In this document: positions 16,706 to 25,012 of the stretch, in pieces
How the letters are laid out: each line of letters begins with the position of its first letter
How positions within the stretch are numbered: position 1 is the stretch's first letter
Assembly: GCA_900016875.1 (NCBI GenBank)
Contig: FCNR01000016.1
Coordinates: 1-52,334, forward strand
Direction of reading: 5' to 3'
Length of the DNA: 52,334 nucleotides
From: Eubacteriaceae bacterium CHKCI004
Lineage (GTDB): Bacteria > Bacillota > Clostridia > Lachnospirales > Lachnospiraceae
Program-made: the position numbers and the translations under genes
The notes under the pieces: model-generated
The model's database searches: none
Told to the model about the DNA's origin: nothing
The model's input: the letters and a program-made list of their open reading frames with translations, nothing else

Positions 16706-18076
16706 TCATATTCCCAGCTCATCCTCATCCAGATGGATGCGCATGGCCCAGGGTGGAACCTCCGGGATGTCGCCGCCAAATGCGTTCTGCTGCGGGGAAT
16801 TTCCCGCTGCTCCGCCGGACGCCGAAACATTTCCTCCGTGTCCGGGCGTATCGACGAAGACGAACGCCGTCTCATAAGGCGGCCGTTTTGCCGGATAAAT
16901 GCCTTTTCCGTCGGTGAAATAAAGCAGTCCCCGCAGGTTGTGGAAAGCGCCCTCATCCAGCAAGCGGTCCACGTAGGCAAAGGCGGGGCGGAAGTCGGTG
17001 CCGCCGCCTCCAATCAGGGAAAAGTTCTGCAGAAGCCGGTTGATATCCTCCTCGGATTCGATGACGGCGTCAGCGTGAACCTGGTTGTCACATTGAATAA
17101 TGCGAATGTGACTTTTCCGGAAAAAACTGTCCCGCTGGCGGATGATCTGAAAGGTTTCTTCGAGAAAACGTTTGACCAGGGGGCCGTTGGTGGAGTAGCT
17201 GGTGTCGATAACGATGACGAACTCGGAGATTTTCATGATTTCCCGGCTCTCCAGCGGCTCGATAAGAGGCATGTTTTTATAGAGCCGGAGCCCGTAGGTA
17301 TAATAATTCAGATCAAATTCATCATAGTCGCATTGGAGTTCCTCTTTTAACACGGTGAATTTGCGGAGAAACTCCCGGTAGGAGCGCCGGGAGCGCCCCT
17401 GAGCAATCTGCGTCTGCACCGAGGAAACGGCGTCGCCGTCCTGCTTGCCACGAAGCTCCATTTCTTTGGAGACGCGCCGGCCGATCTTCTCCCAGTTTTC
17501 GCCGGCCTGGGCGGAAGAAGGCGATTTGCCAGGTTCCTTTGGCCAGAATCGGTGATCGTCGGTGTAGAACTCAAACTGAAGAGCTGCCTGCTCCTCGTAG
17601 TCAGTCACCGAAAGCAGATCGTGGTAGATGGCAGCGGCGGTCACCGGTATATTTTCTTCTTTTAAGTGTGCATAGTAATTCATCCGGCGCAGGGACAGTG
17701 TCCGCTTGGTGGATTTCTTGTCAAACGAATCGATCATCCACTCCACCGCAATGTCGCAGGCCAGATTCCAGAGCACCGGTTCCCGGTTGCCCCGCATCCA
17801 CAGGTGCCGGAAAATGCAGTGCAGAACGCTGTGGAGATAGGCCCGGTCTAAGAAAAGTGGGTTATTGCGGAAGACCCGCAGAATCTGCTCACGGGAGAAA
17901 AAAAGGTAAGTGCCGTCCGTGGCCAGAGTATGAATTTGTTCGTTGGCAGAGAAAGTGAGGGCAGAAAGCGCCATGTCCAGATACCGGAAATCCAGATAGA
18001 GTTCGCTGCGGATCACATCCAGAATCTGCATACACATTTCATTTTCCCACTCGGTCTGCGTTTGTCTGTGTGCCAT
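16706..18076 (-). CDS. VWA-like domain protein with degenerate DUF2201 metallopeptidase-type domain
   Basis: The family pairs an N-terminal putative zincin-like domain (DUF2201) with a C-terminal VWA-like domain, and works with MoxR ATPases. In this 456-residue protein the expected HExxH site reads HSVLH (82-86), followed by H91 and later by the conserved LACDIAVEWMID segment. Two or three possible metal-binding His are kept but the catalytic Glu is replaced by Ser, which suggests binding without proteolysis. The VWA-like part begins near residue 285 with VIDTSYS, a DxSxS MIDAS motif. The C-terminal 40 residues are Gly/Pro-rich and low complexity. No signal peptide is present, so it is cytoplasmic. 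The gene upstream is 62 bases away and encodes an LRR protein. Confidence 0.78.
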   Translation of the reverse strand: MAHRQTQTEWENEMCMQILDVIRSELYLDFRYLDMALSALTFSANEQIHTLATDGTYLFFSREQILRVFRNNPLFLDRAYLHSVLHCIFRHLWMRGNREPVLWNLACDIAVEWMIDSFDKKSTKRTLSLRRMNYYAHLKEENIPVTAAAIYHDLLSVTDYEEQAALQFEFYTDDHRFWPKEPGKSPSSAQAGENWEKIGRRVSKEMELRGKQDGDAVSSVQTQIAQGRSRRSYREFLRKFTVLKEELQCDYDEFDLNYYTYGLRLYKNMPLIEPLESREIMKISEFVIVIDTSYSTNGPLVKRFLEETFQIIRQRDSFFRKSHIRIIQCDNQVHADAVIESEEDINRLLQNFSLIGGGGTDFRPAFAYVDRLLDEGAFHNLRGLLYFTDGKGIYPAKRPPYETAFVFVDTPGHGGNVSASGGAAGNSPQQNAFGGDIPEVPPWAMRIHLDEDELGI

Positions 18077-18138
18077 GATTTTCTCTTTTCTAAGTAAATG
18101 TATCTGTTTTCTGAAATATCATCGGGAAGCCGCCGCAT

Positions 18139-19221
18139 TTAAAAGTCATCAAAAGAAAAGCTTTTCCTGGCAAAGCTGCCGTTTTGGTGCTTTTCTTCCA
18201 TGAGCCGGGCGCTTCCCTCGCCCCAGTCGGCCGCCACGCAGGCGGAGATGGCCTGACTGTAATCCTCGCCGGTAAAATACCGGCAGAGAAAGAGAAGCAG
18301 CTGCAGGTCTTTGTCCCGCACAGCCATGGAAACAGCTGTGTGCAGGCGGGCCTTCAGGGCGTCTTCATACAGGGCGCACGCTTCTTCTTTCAGACCGTTC
18401 GGCCAGCGCAGCCTTGTGAAGGCAATCTGACAGAGTGACTCATCAGATTCCAGCTTCAGGGCGTTCTCGAAGCACTGATCGTACTTTTCGTAATTAACCC
18501 GGCCGTTCTCAAAACATTTCCTCATGCGGAAGCCCTCACCGTGAATGCTCCGGCTGAAAAGATGAGCCGGTGATATCTCATCCAGCCATTCGTAGTATTC
18601 CGGAAAAAAGAGCGCGGCTAAGATAGAGTCTTCTTCTTCCGGCGTAAACAGGACCAGCAGGTTCTCCTCGAACCGTTCCAGCAGCAGTGACAGCCCTGTG
18701 GATTCCGTGTCCTGACCACGAAGAATCAGCTGGCTTAGGCTGGTGCAGTTCATAAATTCATCGCTGCCGATGGAGCGGATGCCCGGCCCCACAGAGAGTG
18801 TGTGAAGCTTCCGGCAATTATAAAACGCTGCGTTGTGAAGCGTTGTGACGGAAGCCGGGAGCCGGATAGCCTCCACCAAAGAGCCGCTGAGGCAGGAGAG
18901 ATGGCCATAAGCGGCACTCCCGGTCGGCGCGTCAGCTTCGTATAGGGCAGGATGTTCTGCATTTGGCTGTGTCGCGTTCTGACCAAACGGATTCCCCAGC
19001 TGCTCTCCTGTATAAAAATGAAAATACTGTTCCGGCAGATGCGGCTCGGAACGGGAGAAGCAGTAGGCGCCAATCTCTGTCACCGGCCTGCCCTCTATGG
19101 TTTCCGGCAGGGCAACGACTGGATGTTCTCCGTATACCCGCAGGATGCGGGCGCCGTCGCCGGCAGGCTCCCATAGGATATCAAGTTTTTGGTATGTGAA
19201 TTCTTCGGTTATAGTTATCAT
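18139..19221 (-). CDS. Leucine-rich-repeat (LRR_5/BspA-like) protein of the MoxR-VWA operon
   Basis: In the 360-residue protein, the N-terminal half (about 20-175) has BspA-type leucine-rich repeats, with signatures such as VTEIGAYCFS, VTTLHNAAFYNCRKL and IRSIGSDEFMNCTSL. The C-terminal half is helical, with tandem helix-turn-helix-like units that resemble TPR or ankyrin-type solenoids only loosely. There is no signal peptide, unlike the secreted LRR_5 proteins elsewhere in this window, so it is probably cytoplasmic. As the first gene of the operon it is a candidate client, adaptor or target-recognition subunit for the VWA/MoxR pair. No strong Shine-Dalgarno sequence is visible before the ATG. 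Confidence 0.65.
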   Translation of the reverse strand: MITITEEFTYQKLDILWEPAGDGARILRVYGEHPVVALPETIEGRPVTEIGAYCFSRSEPHLPEQYFHFYTGEQLGNPFGQNATQPNAEHPALYEADAPTGSAAYGHLSCLSGSLVEAIRLPASVTTLHNAAFYNCRKLHTLSVGPGIRSIGSDEFMNCTSLSQLILRGQDTESTGLSLLLERFEENLLVLFTPEEEDSILAALFFPEYYEWLDEISPAHLFSRSIHGEGFRMRKCFENGRVNYEKYDQCFENALKLESDESLCQIAFTRLRWPNGLKEEACALYEDALKARLHTAVSMAVRDKDLQLLLFLCRYFTGEDYSQAISACVAADWGEGSARLMEEKHQNGSFARKSFSFDDF

Positions 19222-19542
19222 GATTTTTTTATTTGTTGTTGTGTGTCTATGTTGTTCGTTTTTTTAGCAGCATACGATGTATTTCATATTGCACGCGGCC
19301 AGCTGCATGCATCCGGCGGCATTACATTTTCTGCGCTGTACTTGTATTGTTACCGCCCTATAGCATACCACGGAAGAATTTTTTCTACAATAAAAGGGAC
19401 AAAAAAATTTTTCTGTGATACACTAAGAACACCTGTTGAGGTGATGAAACAAGAAAATCAGTTTGCGGGCGTGTTCACTCTTCGTGTTTAGCCGGATGAT
19501 AAATGCGCCGGCACGCTAAGGGATATACAGGAGGATAATGAC
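19222..19542. other. Divergent intergenic region between the LRR operon and proC
   Basis: No gene is supported. It contains the minus-strand promoter at 19362-19390. A short inverted repeat, ACCTGTTGAGGT (about 19430-19441), lies on the proC side. I could not identify a convincing proC promoter. Confidence 0.5.
19362..19390 (-). promoter_or_regulatory. Promoter of the LRR-VWA-MoxR operon
   Basis: On the minus strand TTGTAG (19390-19385) and TATGCT (19367-19362) are 17 bases apart. The predicted leader is about 130 bases long. Confidence 0.5.
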
Positions 19543-20322
19543 ATGAACAAATTAGGTTTTATCGGCATGGGCAATATGGCAAAGGCCATTGCGGCAGGAA
19601 TTATCAAGAGCGGAAAGGTCAGCGGGGCGGACATCTATGCTTACGCGCCGCATCAGGATAAACTCAGAAAAAATGCGGAGGCCATCGGATTTACCGCCTG
19701 CGGGAGCATGGAAGAGCTTCTGGGGGCAGCGGATACGGTTGTAATGGCGTGCAAGCCGTATCAGATTGAGGCAGTGCTGGAGGAAAACAGAGGCGCTCTT
19801 GCCGGAAAAGCGCTGATCTCCATTGCGGCGGGGTGGGATTACGCCAGATATGAACCGCTGGTGGACGAGCGCACACGAGTACAGTTTATCATGCCAAACA
19901 CACCGGCTATGGTGGGAGAGGGCGTTATGCTCTTTGAGGAGACAAATTCGCTGAAAGAGGAAGAGAGACAGGAACTGATGGATATGTTTTCTGCGCTGGG
20001 ACTGGTGGAGGAGATACCGACACATCTGATGGGAATCGCGGGCACGCTCACCGGCTGCGGCCCGGCGTTTATCGATCTTGTCATCGAGGCGCTGGGAGAC
20101 GCCGGCGTCAAATACGGCGTGCCGAGAGCGCAGGCGTACGCGCTGGTATCGCAGATGATTCTTGGCAGCGCGAAGCTGCAGCTGGAGACCGGAGAGCATC
20201 CTGGCGTCTTAAAAGACAATGTCTGCTCCCCGGCAGGAACGACCATCCGCGGCGTAGCCGCTCTGGAGCGGGCCGGATTGCGCGCCGCCTTCCTGGATGC
20301 AGTGGACGGGATCATGGAATAA
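19543..20322 (+). CDS. proC: Pyrroline-5-carboxylate reductase
   Basis: ProC reduces pyrroline-5-carboxylate to L-proline with NAD(P)H in the last step of proline synthesis. In the 259-residue protein, the Rossmann motif GMGNMAKAI (8-16) is at the N terminus, and the family-conserved PNTPAMVGEG occurs near residue 118. The C-terminal dimer domain includes LTGCGPAFID and the signature with CSPAGTTIRG. It is slightly shorter than the usual 265-280 residues, at the C terminus. AGGAGG lies 9 bases before the ATG. It stands alone; proA/proB are not in the window. It is followed after 92 bases by an S66 peptidase gene. Confidence 0.93.
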   Translation: MNKLGFIGMGNMAKAIAAGIIKSGKVSGADIYAYAPHQDKLRKNAEAIGFTACGSMEELLGAADTVVMACKPYQIEAVLEENRGALAGKALISIAAGWDYARYEPLVDERTRVQFIMPNTPAMVGEGVMLFEETNSLKEEERQELMDMFSALGLVEEIPTHLMGIAGTLTGCGPAFIDLVIEALGDAGVKYGVPRAQAYALVSQMILGSAKLQLETGEHPGVLKDNVCSPAGTTIRGVAALERAGLRAAFLDAVDGIME

Positions 20323-20414
20323 GATTGTAATAGACGGCCTGTGCTGAACCTGCGATGAAAAGGAGACGGGGCAGTGAGGCGAAGAATCAATAAAAAGGAA
20401 AGGAAAAGGACATT

Positions 20415-21437
20415 ATGAAGTATGGTAAGTTTCTGCCGGAAAAAGGTACCATAGGCTTTGTGGCTCCATCTTTCGGCTGTAATATTGAACCGTATAAGAC
20501 GGCTTTCGACCATTCTGCGGAGATCTGGGTACAAAAGGGTTATAATCTGAATTGCGGACCGAATGTATATGAGGGTTCCGGTATCGGTATCAGCAATACG
20601 CCGGAAAAATGTGCGGAAGAATTTAACAAGTGGTATGTTTCAAAAGAAAATGACGTACTCATTTCCTGCGGTGGCGGAGAGCTCATGTGCGGCATCCTTG
20701 ATTATGTGGATTTTGACAGCATCCGTCAGGCGGAGCCCAAATGGTTCATGGGATATTCCGACAACACGAACCTTACATTTCTTCTGACTACCCTCTGCGA
20801 CACGGCGGCTGTATACGGCCCATGTGCAGCGGCATTCGGCATGAAACCGTGGCATGAGAGCCTGAACGACGCTTATCGGCTGCTCACCGGACAGAGCCGG
20901 GAGGTACACGGATACGCTCAATGGGAGAAGGAGAGTCTCAAGACGGAGGAAAATCCGCTGGAACCTTATAATCTGACCGAAGAGAAGATTCTCCGGCGTT
21001 TTCCGGACGCGGACTGTCAGATGGAAGGACGTCTGCTGGGCGGTTGTCTCGATTGTCTGGTTACTCTCTGTGGAACCAGCTTTGATAAAGTCGATGCATT
21101 TAATGAGAAATATAAAGAAGACGGAATTATCTGGTTCATGGAGTCCTGCGACTTAAATGTCATGAGTATCCGCCGGGCACTGTGGCAGCTGGAGCACGCA
21201 GGATGGTTTAAATACACGAAAGGATTCCTGATCGGACGTCCGCTCTGCTTCGGCGAGGAGCTGATGGGAATGGATCAGTACCGGGCAGTGACGGAAGTTC
21301 TGGCTCATTATAATGTGCCGATCATCATGGACGTGGATCTGGGACATCTGGCGCCGATGATGCCGCTGGTCTGCGGAAGTGTCGGCCACGTGAAGGTGGA
21401 AGGAAATGACATTTCCATCAAAATGGAGTACCGGTAG
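20415..21437 (+). CDS. S66 family LD-carboxypeptidase / MccF-like peptidase
   Basis: Family members are serine peptidases with a Ser-Glu-His triad; some (LdcA) trim murein tetrapeptides during recycling, others (MccF) cleave the isopeptide or carboxamide bonds of microcin C-like compounds. In the 340-residue protein, GYSDNTNL holds the nucleophile S115, MESCDLN holds a candidate Glu near residue 240, and DLGHLAPMMPL holds the His near residue 310. No signal peptide is present, as expected for a cytoplasmic enzyme. AAAGGA precedes the ATG. The closest class (LdcA or MccF) cannot be decided by eye; the length agrees with both. Confidence 0.87.
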   Translation: MKYGKFLPEKGTIGFVAPSFGCNIEPYKTAFDHSAEIWVQKGYNLNCGPNVYEGSGIGISNTPEKCAEEFNKWYVSKENDVLISCGGGELMCGILDYVDFDSIRQAEPKWFMGYSDNTNLTFLLTTLCDTAAVYGPCAAAFGMKPWHESLNDAYRLLTGQSREVHGYAQWEKESLKTEENPLEPYNLTEEKILRRFPDADCQMEGRLLGGCLDCLVTLCGTSFDKVDAFNEKYKEDGIIWFMESCDLNVMSIRRALWQLEHAGWFKYTKGFLIGRPLCFGEELMGMDQYRAVTEVLAHYNVPIIMDVDLGHLAPMMPLVCGSVGHVKVEGNDISIKMEYR

Positions 21438-21552
21438 TTAGATGTCTGCATGTAAATGTTCCGCATGCTATGGAGAGCGTCCGATGATGACAGTGCAGCA
21501 GGAACCGGTGAATCTGTGAAATGCAAATATATATAAATAGGAGAAAACGATC

Positions 21553-22308
21553 ATGAAACTGATATCCTGGAATGTAAACGGGCTGCGTGCCTGTATGAAA
21601 AAAGGACTTGAAGAATATTTTAAGGAAGTGGACGCAGATATTTTCTGCGTGCAGGAGACGAAGCTGCAGGAGGGACAGATTGATTTTCAGCCGGAAGGTT
21701 ACGAATGTTACTGGAATTACGCGGAGAAAAAAGGGTATTCCGGCACCGCCGTGTTCACAAAGAAAAAGCCTCTGGAAGTGGTTTACGGCATTGGTATTGA
21801 CGAGCATGACCATGAGGGCAGAGTTATCACGCTGGAATATGAAGACTTTTATTTTGTGACCGTGTACACTCCGAATTCTCAGTCGGAGCTGGCAAGGCTT
21901 CCTTACCGGATGCAGTGGGAGGACGCCTTCAGGGATTATCTGAAAGAGCTGGACGCTCATAAACCGGTGATCATGACGGGGGACTTGAACGTTGCCCATC
22001 AGGAAATTGACCTGAAGAACCCGAAGACCAACAAAAAGAACGCCGGATTTACCCAGGAAGAACGGGATAAATTTACCGAGCTACTGGACGCCGGCTTCGT
22101 GGACAGCTTCCGCTACTTCTATCCGGACAAGACGGGAGCTTATTCCTGGTGGTCATATCGCTTTAAGGCCCGGGAAAAAGACGCCGGATGGCGGATTGAC
22201 TACTTTGTGGTATCGGACCGGATCAAAGAGCAGATGAAAGACGCTCTCATCTACAAAGAAGTCATGGGTTCTGATCACTGTCCGGTGGGACTTGAGATAG
22301 AGTTTTAA
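21553..22308 (+). CDS. xth: Exodeoxyribonuclease III (AP endonuclease family)
   Basis: This Mg2+-dependent enzyme cleaves at abasic sites and degrades DNA from 3' ends in base-excision repair. In the 251-residue protein the order of motifs is complete: SWNVNGLRA (5-13), VQETKLQ with the metal Glu (near 34), YTPNSQ near residue 107, GDLNVAH near 140, a WWSYRF segment, and SDHCPV at the C-terminal catalytic His. AGGAG lies 8 bases before the ATG. It has 115 bases of spacing from the S66 gene and is followed by a REP-like spacer and a terminator. Confidence 0.95.
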   Translation: MKLISWNVNGLRACMKKGLEEYFKEVDADIFCVQETKLQEGQIDFQPEGYECYWNYAEKKGYSGTAVFTKKKPLEVVYGIGIDEHDHEGRVITLEYEDFYFVTVYTPNSQSELARLPYRMQWEDAFRDYLKELDAHKPVIMTGDLNVAHQEIDLKNPKTNKKNAGFTQEERDKFTELLDAGFVDSFRYFYPDKTGAYSWWSYRFKAREKDAGWRIDYFVVSDRIKEQMKDALIYKEVMGSDHCPVGLEIEF

Positions 22309-22340
22309 GAGGTATACCTGAAAATTCAGCTAAGAACAAA

Positions 22341-22479
22341 GAGTTCTGCTCGGCAGAACTCTCGCGCCGAGCGCGGTCGCTTTAGCGACAAAGTTCGTTT
22401 GCGCGCGAGTGCGCATCCCGCCCGGAAGGCTTTTATTATATTATAGGAATTCCAGTGGAATTTCCTATAATATAATAAA
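22341..22479. repeat. Palindrome-rich REP-like spacer element
   Basis: Four nested inverted repeats lie in 139 bases. GAGTTCTGC/GCAGAACTC spans 22341-22361. CTCGCGC (22361-22367) pairs with GCGCGAG (22403-22409) and encloses GTCGCT/AGCGAC (22376-22389). An AT-rich near-perfect hairpin of about 23 base pairs spans 22432-22479, with one bulged base. The GC-rich and AT-rich halves differ sharply in composition. It resembles dispersed intergenic palindromes, but copy number cannot be judged from one window. Confidence 0.6.
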
Positions 22480-22520
22480 GAATCGCCTTGTCTTTTCAGA
22501 GACAGGACGATTCTTTTTTT
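22477..22520. terminator. Bidirectional terminator between exonuclease III and murG
   Basis: AAAGAATCG (22477-22485) pairs with CGATTCTTT (22508-22516), with an inner TGTCT/AGACA helix. T-tracts suit the plus strand, and A-rich sequence before the stem suits the minus strand. Confidence 0.8.
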
Positions 22521-22533
22521 GAGCTTTGGGCTC

Positions 22534-23598
22534 TTATTTTGAATATTTTATAATCAGATCTGTAATGATCGCAATGGAATCATTGAGCTTACTCTCCTGG
22601 AGAGCCTGTCTGTATTCTTCGCGTTCATCGTAGACATACTGTACCGCTCTTAAAAGACTGTCGTCAGTCATGTCCTCCTCCTGCAGAACATAGCTGTAAC
22701 CGGATTTCTCAAAGGAGGCGGCGTTTAAAATCTGATCGCCCCGGCTCTGGGATGCCGGAAGAGGAATCAGGATATTCGGTATTTTGAGAGCCAGCAGTTC
22801 GCAGATGGCATTGGCGCCTGCCCGCGAGATGATCAGATCGGTGATGGCAAACAGGTGCGGCAGTTCTTTTTTGGCGTATTCGAATTGTTTATAGCCCTCT
22901 TTGCCTTCCAGGAAAGCGTCATAATTGCCCTTGCCGCAAAGATGAATCACGCAAAACTGTTCCAGCAGAGCGTCCAGGTTGGCTCTCAGCGCCTTATTGA
23001 TAGCAGCGGCGCCCTGACTTCCGCCCATGGCCATGAGAACAGGTTTGTCGCCTTTGAAGCCGCAGAGCTTCAGACCTTCTTCCCGGCTGCCGTCAAATAA
23101 TTCTTTGCGGATTGGGGAGCCGCTTAAAACGGCCTTATCCTCCGGGAGATGCTTAAGGGTCTCCGGAAAATTACAACAGACCTTTGTGGCGGACGGGATG
23201 CACAGCTTGTTGGCAAGTCCCGGCGTCAGGTCAGATTCGTGAATGATAACAGGTACGTGCCGTCTTTTGGCTGCCAGCACCACCGGAACGGCAACAAAAC
23301 CGCCCTTGGAAAAAATAATATTCGGTTTCAGCTTTTTAATGAGGCGGGAGGCCTCCGCGTATCCTTTCAGTACCCGGAACGGGTCTGAGAAATTCTTAAT
23401 GTCAAAATACCGGCGGAGCTTTCCGGAAGAGATTCCGTGATAAGGGATTCCCATATCCTCAATTAATCTCCGTTCAATTCCGTTATAAGAGCCAACATAC
23501 TGAATATCGTAGCCGGCTTCTTTCAGTCCGGGAATTAAAGCCATATTAGGTGTGACGTGTCCGGCAGTGCCTCCGCCGGTTAAAAGAATACGTTTCAT
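22534..23598 (-). CDS. murG: MurG: UDP-GlcNAc lipid I N-acetylglucosaminyltransferase
   Basis: MurG adds GlcNAc to lipid I to give lipid II at the inner membrane face, the last cytoplasmic step of peptidoglycan synthesis. The 354-residue protein is typical in length. The donor/lipid loop [11 protein letters not shown] (8-18) is at the N terminus, followed by [11 protein letters not shown] and the conserved KGGFVAVP stretch; the second Rossmann half has [11 protein letters not shown] and the UDP-binding [16 protein letters not shown] lies before the ATG. It sits outside the dcw cluster, as a second or relocated murG often does in Clostridia; whether another copy exists cannot be told here. It is followed upstream by the TSCPD gene, with 20 bases between. 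Confidence 0.93.
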   Translation of the reverse strand: MKRILLTGGGTAGHVTPNMALIPGLKEAGYDIQYVGSYNGIERRLIEDMGIPYHGISSGKLRRYFDIKNFSDPFRVLKGYAEASRLIKKLKPNIIFSKGGFVAVPVVLAAKRRHVPVIIHESDLTPGLANKLCIPSATKVCCNFPETLKHLPEDKAVLSGSPIRKELFDGSREEGLKLCGFKGDKPVLMAMGGSQGAAAINKALRANLDALLEQFCVIHLCGKGNYDAFLEGKEGYKQFEYAKKELPHLFAITDLIISRAGANAICELLALKIPNILIPLPASQSRGDQILNAASFEKSGYSYVLQEEDMTDDSLLRAVQYVYDEREEYRQALQESKLNDSIAIITDLIIKYSK

Positions 23599-23618
23599 AC
23601 AACATGCCTCCTGAAATA

Positions 23619-23870
23619 TTATTGAACCTGCTGTTTATATGCTGTCAGGGCGAGAGCAAGCTGGTCCGGGCAGGATGTTCCTCTTCCGCCGCAGTCGATG
23701 CCCTTTAAAGTATTTATGACCTCGTCTATATTTCTTCCTTTTACAAGGGCGCTGATTCCGGTGGTATTGCCCATGCAGCCGCCGACAAAATGAACTTCTT
23801 TGATAATATCATTGTCAACGTCAAATTGTATTTCTCTGGAACAGGTTCCCCTGGTCTTGTAGCTGTACAT
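23619..23870 (-). CDS. TSCPD domain protein (TIGR03905 type)
   Basis: This 83-residue protein consists of a single TSCPD domain, a Cys-containing module otherwise found at the C terminus of some ribonucleotide reductases and standing alone in Firmicutes. It has [12 protein letters not shown] at the N terminus, GGCMGNTTG near residue 30 and the family-naming segment GTSCPDQLA near residue 65. The four or so conserved Cys suggest metal or redox function; the role is not established. It is likely co-transcribed with murG, because its stop is only 20 bases before the murG start. A good Shine-Dalgarno sequence precedes the ATG (GAGGAA). Confidence 0.88.
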   Translation of the reverse strand: MYSYKTRGTCSREIQFDVDNDIIKEVHFVGGCMGNTTGISALVKGRNIDEVINTLKGIDCGGRGTSCPDQLALALTAYKQQVQ

Positions 23871-24017
23871 AGTTTATTCCTCTTTTCTGTGAAATATATA
23901 GTGAAAACAGTATAGCACTTTTTTTTGCAAAATCACAGAGTGAAATTTTATATGGTGTACACAAAATGAAAAAATATGTTATACTAAATAAAATGTACAA
24001 ATGGAGGATAGACAGAT

Positions 24018-24722
24018 ATGGTTTGTATTGGCGTGATAGGAGCGATGGAAGAAGAGGTTTCCTCCCTGATTCAGCAGATGGAGGACGCTGAAGCAAAGAC
24101 TATGGCAGGTATGACATTTTATCACGGAACACTCTGGAAACAGCAGGCTGTTGTGGTAAAAAGCGGAATAGGAAAGGTTAACATGGCAATCTGTACACAG
24201 ATTCTTGTCAATGTCTACGAGGTGGATATGGTCATCAACACAGGCGTTGCAGGAGGATTGTACAAAGATATCAATGTGGGTGATATTGTTATTTCCAGCG
24301 ATGCTCTGCAGCATGATTTTGATGTGACGGCCCTTGGGTATGAACGGGGAATAATTCCGGATATGGAGACATCTGTTTTTCAGGCGGATACAGAGATGGT
24401 AGAGATGGCAAGAGAGGCCTGCGAGATCGTAAACCCGGAGATTCAGTGTTTTGTAGGAAGAGTGGTTTCCGGCGATCAGTTCATTTCTGATAACAAGACG
24501 AAGAAGGATCTGATCGACACCTTCGGCGGCTACTGTGCGGAGATGGAAGGCGCGGCCATGGCTCAGGTGGCGTCTCTCAATAAGGTGCCTTTTGTGATCA
24601 TCCGTGCCATTTCCGATAAAGCGGATGACAGCGCGCAGGTGTCCTATCAGACATTTGAGGAGCAGGCTATTGTTCATACAGTGAAGCTGCTGGCAGCCAT
24701 GTTCCTGAAAATGAGCAAATAA
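24018..24722 (+). CDS. mtnN: 5'-methylthioadenosine/S-adenosylhomocysteine nucleosidase
   Basis: The enzyme hydrolyses MTA and SAH to adenine and the ribosyl-thio product, clearing SAM by-products and feeding methionine salvage or autoinducer-2 synthesis. The 234-residue protein is full length. Conserved points are GAMEEEV with the catalytic Glu (near 12), NTGVAGG near residue 75, SGDQFIS near 154, the substrate Glu in AEMEGAA (near 174) and the catalytic Asp in RAISDKAD (near 197). GGAGGA is well spaced before the ATG. A TATACT -10-like box (23980-23985) is the likely promoter. luxS and SAM-cycle partners are not in the window. Confidence 0.94.
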   Translation: MVCIGVIGAMEEEVSSLIQQMEDAEAKTMAGMTFYHGTLWKQQAVVVKSGIGKVNMAICTQILVNVYEVDMVINTGVAGGLYKDINVGDIVISSDALQHDFDVTALGYERGIIPDMETSVFQADTEMVEMAREACEIVNPEIQCFVGRVVSGDQFISDNKTKKDLIDTFGGYCAEMEGAAMAQVASLNKVPFVIIRAISDKADDSAQVSYQTFEEQAIVHTVKLLAAMFLKMSK

Positions 24723-24736
24723 AAGTAGATTATGAT

Positions 24737-24775
24737 AAATCCCTTCTCTTTTTGCAGGAGAAGGGATTTTTTTTA
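24737..24775 (+). terminator. Terminator after mtnN
   Basis: AATCCCTTCTC pairs with GAGAAGGGATT, followed by a run of eight T; a strong intrinsic terminator. Confidence 0.9.
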
Positions 24776-24789
24776 CGAACGAATCCCCC

Positions 24790-24818
24790 TTTTCAAACGA
24801 AAACTGATTGCTTATAAT
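24790..24818 (+). promoter_or_regulatory. Putative promoter of the membrane protein gene at 25013
   Basis: TTTTCA (24790-24795) and TATAAT (24813-24818) are 17 bases apart. The leader to the start codon is about 190 bases and contains no recognised element. Confidence 0.45.
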
Positions 24819-25012
24819 TGGGACAAATCCAGCCAGACAATTTATGGAAAAAGATTTCAGAGGCGGCGGTGCGGTGGAAAAATCCCGGCGGAATGTTTTC
24901 CATAGCAGCAGGAGAGACGAGGGACCGGTGACGTTTGTCCAGCCGCGGGAAAGCAGGGTCTTCGGCGGATTTGCAGCAAATGGCTTTTTTAATTTGGACA
25001 GGAGGGAAGGAA

